A DNA stretch of 19,651 bases from CAZNNH01 sp964574335 (GTDB taxonomy: Bacteria > Acidobacteriota > Vicinamibacteria > Fen-336). Position 1 is the first letter of the stretch; every line of letters starts with the position of its first letter. The stretch spans positions 1 to 19,651 of the forward strand of contig CAZNNH010000117.1 in the NCBI GenBank assembly GCA_964574335.1. The letters are read 5' to 3'. The notes under the pieces were generated by a model. It worked only from the letters and a program-made list of their open reading frames with translations, was not told the origin of the DNA and searched no databases. Positions 14,431 through 19,651 of this stretch are shown piece after piece. The position numbers and the translations under genes are program-made.

Positions 14431-16974
14431 CTACCGAGCGACGACGGCATCCACGGCCACCGGTCCCGGACCACGATTGATGACGCTGATGGCATGCCTG
14501 CCCGAGGTCAGACCGGTCACCCCAGCCACCATCTGCTGGGCCTGGCGAGGGCCCGTGGTGGACAGATCCGCCGTCGCACGGGTCTGTCCGTCAATCTGGA
14601 TCTCGATCGTTCCAGCCCCTGCTTCTCTCGGAGCGTAAACCGTGACCCCGGTGCCGGTGAACGTGGAGCTCCAGACGGTACCGGTCGTGTCGCTGGTGGT
14701 GAGGTCGTTGTTGTAGTCACCGGTGCCCAGGTTGCACTTGCGGAGCCATCCGGGAGCCACCGAACCCGGATCGTCGTCGTTGATCCAGCCCTTGTCATGG
14801 GTGACGCGCAGCACGCGGGTCCCTGACGCCAGCCGCCGATTGGTGATCCCCGAGAGCGTCTGCACCGATCCGCCAGGGGTGACCGATAGCCCGTGAGCGT
14901 CCTGGGCGAACGTCATCGCCACGGTGGCGCCCAGCAGCTCGACTTTGGAGACCGTGCCGACGGTCGCCCCGCCGGACCTGAGCGCCGTGAGCGTGACCGG
15001 GCCGCCGTTCCAAGCGAAGAGGGTGGCGTACACATTGCCGTTGTTGCGCGTATAGGCCACCGCATTGTCGCCGGAAGTCTCGAAGGGGCGGGATCCATAC
15101 ACGGCTTCGCCGTTGACTCTCAGCCAGGCGCCCATGTCCCGGGCGATGGTGATCGCCGCAGGATCGAGATCGCCCCGGCCGTGCTGGGTGAGGTTGAGCA
15201 GCATGCTCCCGTTTCGCGAGACGTTCTGCATCAGCGACTGGACCAGGGTTCTCGCGTCCGTGTATCCCTGGCCGGTTCGGTAGTGCCAGTCCTGGATACT
15301 GGTCTCGGTCTGGAAGGGATAGGCGCTGATCTGCGGTTCGATCAGCGCCTCGGTGCTCCTGACCAGGGCGCGCTCGACGACGGGAAGCAGGTCCGGGCTG
15401 GTCTGGAAGCTGTTGTAGGTCCCGCCCACGCCCTTGAGGTTGATGACGACGTCCGTCTTCCCCTGATTCCAGCTCATGGACTTGTTGTAGTAGTTGGCTA
15501 TCAGAGGGGGTGCCAGGTAGCCCAACCCCATGTGCACCCCCAGATCCACCTGGGAGTCACCCGCGTGCTCGTCGAAGTAGATCATGTCGGGATGATATTT
15601 GGTGATGGCGTCATCCACCCGCCACATGAACTGGTTGGCGAACGGCGAATGCAGCGCATCGTCGATGGAGTGAGCCGGTCCGTAGAGATCCACCGGGTCC
15701 ATGCCCTCCCACCACTTGCCTCTTCCGTCCAGAATCGTCTGAAGCGCGTCATAGGGAACGCCTTGCTTGCTCCCGTGCTTGTCGCTGGTGTAGCGCACGG
15801 TCATGAACTGGCCCCAGGTGCGAGGTGGGCTGTTGTGGAAACCGATGCCGAAACGCAGGCCGCGCACGCGCGCGGCGGTGGCCCACGTGCCGACGACGTC
15901 CACCTTGGGGCCGACGCGGAGCGAGTTCCACGGCTGGTAGGCCGAATCCCAGCAATCGAAGTTGTCATGGTGAACGCCCATCGCCATGAAGAAGCGGGCC
16001 CCCATTTCCACGTACAGGTCCATCAACTCGTCGGGTCTCCATCGGTCGATCACCCAGTTGTTGCAGATGTCCTTGTAGCCGTATGCCGATGGATGACCGA
16101 AGGTAGTGCGGTGATGTGAATAGACGGCGTCGCCCTCCTGATACATCTTGCGGGCATACCAGTCGCCCTGCTCCGGCATGGATTGCGGATCCCAGTGGGA
16201 CCACGCGCCGAACTTGGCCTCACGCCACCACTCCGGCACGGTGTATGCGAGACCCAAGCCCTTCCAGTCGGCCGGATAGGGCCCGGCAGCCACCGGCAAT
16301 GAAGGCAGGTTCCAGATGTCCGGCGGCAACCCCAGATCTCCGTCGCCGACCACGATCTCATCAACGTTGACCGCGACATCGTTGGCCGCCCGACTGATAG
16401 TGAGCCTGGCATTGGCGGGGACCGCGATGTCGATGATGGCGTGGAGAAAGGAGCCCGTGAGGGCACCCGAGGAATGAACGTTGATCTTGCGCGCCGGCTG
16501 GTCGTTCACCGCGACGCTGATCGTGCCCACCGACACCGACGCGTAGCGGATCGCCAACCGGCTGGCTGCCGGCAGGCCCGTGACCTCAGCGCCTTGGCCA
16601 GGCTTGGCCAGACCGACCAGCGAACCTCCTGAAGCCGCGCTATCGGTCGCCTTGGATGCCCCGCCCACCGGCTCGGGTTGGGCCGACTGTGCGAACCCCC
16701 CGCCAGCCAAACCTCCGGAGCCGTGGCCCGCTCCGGTGTTTGTTTGGCCGCCCGAGTCGCTGGCCCCTCCGCGCCCGGTTGCGCCGCCCCCCTGCAGTCC
16801 GCCCATGCTCGCGGAGTGCCCGCCGGTTGCAGCCAATGCTCCGACGCTCTCCGGGACGCTGTCGCCGCTTCCATCCGACGCGCCGCAAGCGAAGAACACG
16901 GTGGTGGCGAGAAGGAGGAAAGGACGCGAGCGACGAACCGACGAAAGACGGGCGAAGGAACGCTGTGACACCAT
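14431..16974 (-). CDS. GH29 alpha-L-fucosidase lipoprotein
   Basis: An 847-residue protein from ATG 16974, which has AGGAG 7 nt upstream; the frame is open 372 bases further but has no comparable start. A lipoprotein signal, PFLLLATTVFFAC, places the lipidated Cys at 30. A Gly/Ser/Ala linker follows (about 31-121), a style typical of myxobacterial exported proteins. A beta-rich, CBM-like domain is at about 137-211. The GH29 catalytic domain is at about 247-600: KFGAWSHWDPQSMPEQGDW, MGVHHDNFDCWDS (His335-His336) and DMIYFDEHAG with predicted nucleophile Asp468. The usual HWGP is HWDP here. The C-terminal 120 residues form a second beta-sandwich, probably glycan-binding. The enzyme releases L-fucose from glycans by a retaining mechanism, outside the inner membrane. 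No fucose transport or catabolism genes are adjacent. Confidence 0.93.
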   Translation of the reverse strand: MVSQRSFARLSSVRRSRPFLLLATTVFFACGASDGSGDSVPESVGALAATGGHSASMGGLQGGGATGRGGASDSGGQTNTGAGHGSGGLAGGGFAQSAQPEPVGGASKATDSAASGGSLVGLAKPGQGAEVTGLPAASRLAIRYASVSVGTISVAVNDQPARKINVHSSGALTGSFLHAIIDIAVPANARLTISRAANDVAVNVDEIVVGDGDLGLPPDIWNLPSLPVAAGPYPADWKGLGLAYTVPEWWREAKFGAWSHWDPQSMPEQGDWYARKMYQEGDAVYSHHRTTFGHPSAYGYKDICNNWVIDRWRPDELMDLYVEMGARFFMAMGVHHDNFDCWDSAYQPWNSLRVGPKVDVVGTWATAARVRGLRFGIGFHNSPPRTWGQFMTVRYTSDKHGSKQGVPYDALQTILDGRGKWWEGMDPVDLYGPAHSIDDALHSPFANQFMWRVDDAITKYHPDMIYFDEHAGDSQVDLGVHMGLGYLAPPLIANYYNKSMSWNQGKTDVVINLKGVGGTYNSFQTSPDLLPVVERALVRSTEALIEPQISAYPFQTETSIQDWHYRTGQGYTDARTLVQSLMQNVSRNGSMLLNLTQHGRGDLDPAAITIARDMGAWLRVNGEAVYGSRPFETSGDNAVAYTRNNGNVYATLFAWNGGPVTLTALRSGGATVGTVSKVELLGATVAMTFAQDAHGLSVTPGGSVQTLSGITNRRLASGTRVLRVTHDKGWINDDDPGSVAPGWLRKCNLGTGDYNNDLTTSDTTGTVWSSTFTGTGVTVYAPREAGAGTIEIQIDGQTRATADLSTTGPRQAQQMVAGVTGLTSGRHAISVINRGPGPVAVDAVVAR

Positions 16975-17054
16975 GTCACGTCTCCTGAGCTCCGAGTGGC
17001 TCATCTGCGTAGGAATGGGCATACGGACCCCCGGGGCCGAGGGCCCGGTCTTCT

Positions 17055-17067
17055 GATACATCGTATC
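17055..17067 (-). promoter_or_regulatory. Candidate operator palindrome upstream of the fucosidase
   Basis: GATAC and GTATC are perfect inverted arms around ATC, 80 bp before the fucosidase start. Read on the minus strand it contains TACGAT, a possible -10, without a recognisable -35. A repressor site for a sugar-utilisation gene would fit here, but arms of five bases can occur by chance. Confidence 0.3.
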
Positions 17068-17329
17068 GCGACGTGCGGTCGCTCTCTCGAGCTTCGCGCT
17101 CCCGGCGAATCGGCGCGAAGACCGGAGATCCGACGGGCTACGTGCCGAGAGCCACGTGCAGATACCCGACGAATGCGGCAACGGGCGGGTACCTCGACGC
17201 ATTTCCAGGCGAGATGGCGAGCGTTGTCGATGGGCGCCCAGTCTTGTCTCAGGTCCAGGACTCGGCTGAGACGTCGAACCGGGCGAAGAGCCGGCAGGGA
17301 CGATCGCCGGGTTCCGCGCCCTCGGATGC

Positions 17330-17353
17330 CGGCGCGTTGGTGGCAACGCGCCG
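17330..17353 (-). terminator. Ten-bp GC-rich hairpin downstream of the truA-membrane protein operon
   Basis: CGGCGCGTTG and CAACGCGCCG pair perfectly around a GTGG loop (plus-strand reading), 81 bp past the stop of the membrane protein gene. There is no T run on either side, so it is an intrinsic terminator only in the loose GC-rich sense. It could also protect the mRNA end or insulate the fucosidase gene. Confidence 0.5.
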
Positions 17354-17433
17354 CTCCGGTGCGCCGCCCTTCAGCAAACACCTGTGGTGCCTTTCGGCCC
17401 TCTCGTCCAGGAGCTGGGGGCGGTGGGGATCAC

Positions 17434-18081
17434 TCAGAGGCTCTCGCGGTGCCGGTCGAGCCAGGCCGCCCACAACAGCAGCAGCACCAGCGAGGTGTTG
17501 ACGGCGGCGACCGCCTCGACCGAGGGCGGTGGCGGGCTGAACGGGCCCGGAAGGTAGAGAAGCAAGAGGAAGACGACGAAGGCGACGAATGCCCAGCGGC
17601 CGACGCGGTCTCTGGGCCGGGTGGCCTTCCAGTAGAGGAAGACGCCCAACGCGAACAGCGATCCCTCGACGGCGAAGGTGCCCGCGATCGATCGCCAGAG
17701 GCCCAGACCCACGAGCGGCCCCGACAGGCCAATCGGCAGGTCCGGCCGATGGCTGATCAGGTCGAGCACCCAGTGCCCCAGGGGTAGAAGGCCGACGATG
17801 GCGGCGGCGCGGACGCGCCGGCGCAGCAGCCAGTAGCCAAGGAACGCGGCGGCCGAGAGCAGTAGCGCGCTCAGCAGGCTATGCGAATACGGGTAGTGGG
17901 GAAAGCGCAGGGGGGTGACCGCGGTGTAGCCGGGCTCGATCCGCGCCGACTCGGTGCCGGTCCAGAGAAGGGCCGTGAAGAGCAGATCGGGGAGCGAGGC
18001 CGCCGCCAGGTAGACGGCGAGCGAGGATCTCGGGTCGAGCTTCTTCGCGGCCAGACCGGTGGCAAAGTGACCGATGAACAC
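17434..18081 (-). CDS. Multi-pass inner-membrane protein of the metal-dependent hydrolase (YdjM-like) type
   Basis: A 215-residue protein with about five hydrophobic segments (about 21-40, 68-86, 92-110, 133-151, 162-178, and 196-207 as a sixth). It has the conserved His/Asp pattern of membrane-bound YdjM/DUF457-like proteins annotated as metal-dependent hydrolases: FIGHFATGLAAKK (His5), SLPDLLF (Asp32), HYPYSHSLL (His67), GHWVLDLISHRPDLP (His103, Asp107, His111). The substrate is not established in the family. It starts with GTG 18081, 6 bp after the truA stop; the Shine-Dalgarno AAAGGA lies inside the last truA codons, so translation is likely coupled. Family assignment is by motif pattern and topology. 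Confidence 0.75.
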   Translation of the reverse strand: MFIGHFATGLAAKKLDPRSSLAVYLAAASLPDLLFTALLWTGTESARIEPGYTAVTPLRFPHYPYSHSLLSALLLSAAAFLGYWLLRRRVRAAAIVGLLPLGHWVLDLISHRPDLPIGLSGPLVGLGLWRSIAGTFAVEGSLFALGVFLYWKATRPRDRVGRWAFVAFVVFLLLLYLPGPFSPPPPSVEAVAAVNTSLVLLLLWAAWLDRHRESL

Positions 18082-18087
18082 GCGATC

Positions 18088-19005
18088 TCAATCCTTTCTC
18101 GCCCGTCCCCGGGTGTGGGGAGGGCGCCTCGCCGGCCGGCGTAGGCCGGGCGCCCTCCGGCCGTGCGCCGAACGGACTCCCCGGAAGCCGCCGACCTGCC
18201 GGGCCCCTTGGCCCCCGAGGTGTGGTTCCACGACCGCTACCGCGGGCAGAAGCGGCAGCTCCGTCTCCTCGCCCTCGTAGAACACGCGCTCCAGGAAGAG
18301 CCCCGAGGGCGGCGCCGTCAGCTCGGCCGGGACCGGCGAGCGCTCGCGCAGGAAGCCCTCGACCTGCTCCACCTTGAGGTTGCCCCGGCCGACCTCCACC
18401 AGGACGCCCACCAGCCGCCGCACCATCTTCCAGAGGAAGTGCGAGCCCCGGATCCGGATCAGGATCAGCTCGCCGGCCTCGGCGATCTCCAGGTGGTCGA
18501 CCTGGACCCGGGTGGACGCCTCTTCGGGATCGGTGGCGGTGAAGGAGCGGAAGTCCTTGAGGCCCACGAACGCCGCCGCCGCCGCCCGCATCCGACCGAC
18601 GTCCAGCGGATCGCGGACCCACCAGACAAAAGGCTTGGCGAAGGCGGTCCGCCGCCGTGAGACCTGGTACAGGTAGCTCCGGGCCAGCGCCCCGTGCCGG
18701 GCGTGGAAGCGATGGTGGGCCGGCTCCAGGCGGAAGACGTTGATGTCCGGAGGTAGGGCGTCGTTGACGGCGAAGCGTAGGAGCTCGGGCGTGTGCCCGG
18801 TGGCCAGCTCGAGGTGGGCGACCTGGGCAAGCGCGTGCACGCCGGCGTCCGTGCGCCCCGCCCCGTAGAGCTCGAAGGTCTCCTGGCCCGTCGCCTCGGC
18901 CACGGCGCGCCGGATCTCCCCCTGGACGGTGCGGGCGTTCTTCTGGATCTGCCAGCCCCGGTAGCGGGTGCCGACGTACTCGATCGTCAGGCGGAAGCGG
19001 CCCAT
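18088..19005 (-). CDS. truA: tRNA pseudouridine(38-40) synthase TruA with C-terminal extension
   Basis: A 305-residue protein. TruA converts uridines 38-40 of the anticodon arm to pseudouridine. MGRFRLTIEYVGTRYRGWQ is the normal N-terminus, so ATG 19005 is preferred over the in-frame ATG at 19059. GAGRTDAGVHA holds the catalytic Asp53; DFRSFTATDP, RIRGSHFLWKMVRRLVGVL and APPSGLFLERVFY are the conserved later blocks. The family normally ends shortly after the last block (about residue 255). Here about 50 residues of Arg/Pro/Gly-rich sequence follow, and their codons contain the hairpin at 18119-18158. The extension ends at the ribosome site of the next gene. It is upstream in a two-gene operon with the membrane protein. 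Confidence 0.95.
   Translation of the reverse strand: MGRFRLTIEYVGTRYRGWQIQKNARTVQGEIRRAVAEATGQETFELYGAGRTDAGVHALAQVAHLELATGHTPELLRFAVNDALPPDINVFRLEPAHHRFHARHGALARSYLYQVSRRRTAFAKPFVWWVRDPLDVGRMRAAAAAFVGLKDFRSFTATDPEEASTRVQVDHLEIAEAGELILIRIRGSHFLWKMVRRLVGVLVEVGRGNLKVEQVEGFLRERSPVPAELTAPPSGLFLERVFYEGEETELPLLPAVAVVEPHLGGQGARQVGGFRGVRSAHGRRAPGLRRPARRPPHTRGRARKD
18119..18158 (-). repeat. Long GC-rich inverted repeat inside the truA 3' end
   Basis: GGAGGGCGCC (18119-18128) and GGCGCCCTCC (18149-18158) are perfect 10-bp arms around a 20-base loop that itself contains GGCC-rich pairs. It lies in the non-conserved tail of truA. It resembles a palindromic intergenic element, or an old terminator that was absorbed into the coding frame. 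Confidence 0.6.
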
Positions 19006-19148
19006 CGAGAAGCCGACTCTCCCACGCCCGGCCGAGGCGATCAAGCGTCGGGCACCCAATGTTCATGCTCTTCGCCGCAGCGACGCCCCGGTGAGCGTCG
19101 CGTTGAGTGTTCTTCGGGCGAGGCAGCCGCTGCAGGCAGAGCAAGACG

Positions 19149-19514
19149 CTCTCGCCGTAGCCGATGACCACGGCAGTCTCGTGGTTGCCGCGCTCGGCGA
19201 TACGTGGAATCGAGGTGACACGCGGTCGGCGCTCCCACCGAAAGAGGGGAGCGGTCATTGGAGCCGTCGGCGGAGCGGCTGCCCTCGTCGCGGGGTACTC
19301 GATGGGCGGTGACTCCCGCGATCACGATGTGCGGTGAGTTGCCCATTCCGTCGTTCTCGGTGGGGTGTTCGCGGGGGCTGGTACCCTGGTCGGTGCGGCG
19401 ATCGGCAACGCCATCGAAACGGACAGGTGGGTCGTGGCCGAGCTCGGGCCGGCGAAGATCGACGTAGCCGCCGCGGGACGCGGTGTGGCCTTCGGCATCT
19501 CGCTGACGTTCTGA
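19149..19514 (+). pseudogene. Remnant of a glycine-zipper envelope protein
   Basis: One frame (19188-19514) reads PRSAIRGIEVTRGRRSHRKRG, then a glycine-rich hydrophobic run VIGAVGGAAALVAGYSMGG. An in-frame TGA follows at 19335-19337, then a second glycine-zipper, LGGVFAGAGTLVGAAIGN, and IETDRWVVAEL ... GVAFGISLTF with a natural stop at 19514. The order (basic strand, zipper, linker, zipper, TDRW, amphipathic end finishing in Phe) matches a small exported protein type I have seen in GC-rich Gram-negatives; I cannot give it a function. The preceding part (ADDHGSLVVA, 19160-19189) is in another frame, so at least one frameshift and one nonsense change separate it from an intact gene. No start or signal peptide in the correct frame is visible. 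Confidence 0.6.
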
Positions 19515-19651
19515 TCTCCATCGGCAACGACCCTGCAGGGGTGTAGGCTCAGCGCCGATACGCTGCGTTGCGGTGGTGCGATCACCTTCCCGTGCCGTCT
19601 TCGCCCCAGGTTCAGAGAGCAAGCCCTGTTGTCGGGGTACAGCAGCCTGAA

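Larger units (their letters stand above)
16975..17433. other. Gene-free interval between truA operon end and fucosidase
   Basis: About 460 bases without a convincing gene on either strand; the open frames there are Arg-rich and lack any family resemblance. It holds the fucosidase ribosome site (AGGAG, 16982-16986), a 13-bp palindrome at 17055 and a strong hairpin at 17330. All else appears to be leader or spacer sequence. Confidence 0.6.

Noticed and set aside
16975..17346. Upstream extension of the fucosidase
   Set aside because: It would bury the lipoprotein signal peptide. ATG 16974 has a well-placed AGGAG.
19335..19337. In-frame TGA as a selenocysteine codon
   Set aside because: The position is a linker between zippers with no redox motif, no downstream stem-loop was apparent, and a frameshift upstream supports decay.
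1..19651. CRISPR array, tRNA, rRNA, insertion sequence or phage integrase
   Set aside because: Looked for spaced direct repeats, cloverleaf ends with a CCA-proximal pattern, DDE or tyrosine/serine recombinase motifs and terminal inverted repeats; none was found by eye.

Overview
The window reads as very GC-rich chromosomal DNA of a Gram-negative bacterium. lpxA (lipid A synthesis) fixes the envelope type. The secreted fucosidase has a lipobox followed by a long Gly/Ser linker, and there is a class III cyclase with tandem GAF domains, a proline-linked HNH protein and a DUF4034-like TPR protein. Together these fit Myxococcota or a related lineage such as Acidobacteriota. That placement is an inference from style, not proof. 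No rRNA, tRNA, CRISPR array, integrase or intact insertion sequence was seen.

Layout. 1-732 (-): 5' part of a histone-deacetylase-like amidohydrolase that runs off the window. 819-1982 (+): HNH endonuclease with a run-on tail. 1878-2582 (+): a vapBC toxin-antitoxin pair whose palindromic operator lies inside that tail. 2587-3369 (-): lpxA. 3489-5936 (+): GAF-GAF-PAS adenylate cyclase. 5951-7267 (-): AAA ATPase of the DUF4143 type. 7311-10867 (-): a two-gene operon encoding a CHAT-like plus transglutaminase-like protein and an alpha/beta hydrolase, preceded by an eight-codon leader ORF. 11113-12162 (+): secreted TPR protein. 12169-12561 (-): ABC ATPase remnant. 12671-13552 (+): a NifX-type domain fused to a SlyD-type prolyl isomerase. 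13603-14298 (+): single-HKD phospholipase D family protein. 14431-16974 (-): GH29 alpha-L-fucosidase lipoprotein. 17434-19005 (-): truA and a coupled inner-membrane protein. 19149-19514 (+): a decayed glycine-zipper envelope protein.

How the parts fit. Housekeeping genes (lpxA, truA, cyclase) are interspersed with accessory material: the toxin-antitoxin pair, the HNH protein, the DUF4143 ATPase, an ABC fragment and a pseudogene. The most unusual locus is the 7.3-10.9 kb operon. Its large protein joins a caspase-like CHAT region to an Ig-like plus transglutaminase-like module that I recognise from the N-terminus of large DUF4011-type helicases, here with no helicase. It is translationally coupled to a serine hydrolase. 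This looks like a candidate proteolytic or lipolytic conflict (defence or cell-death) module. The function is inferred from domain architecture only.
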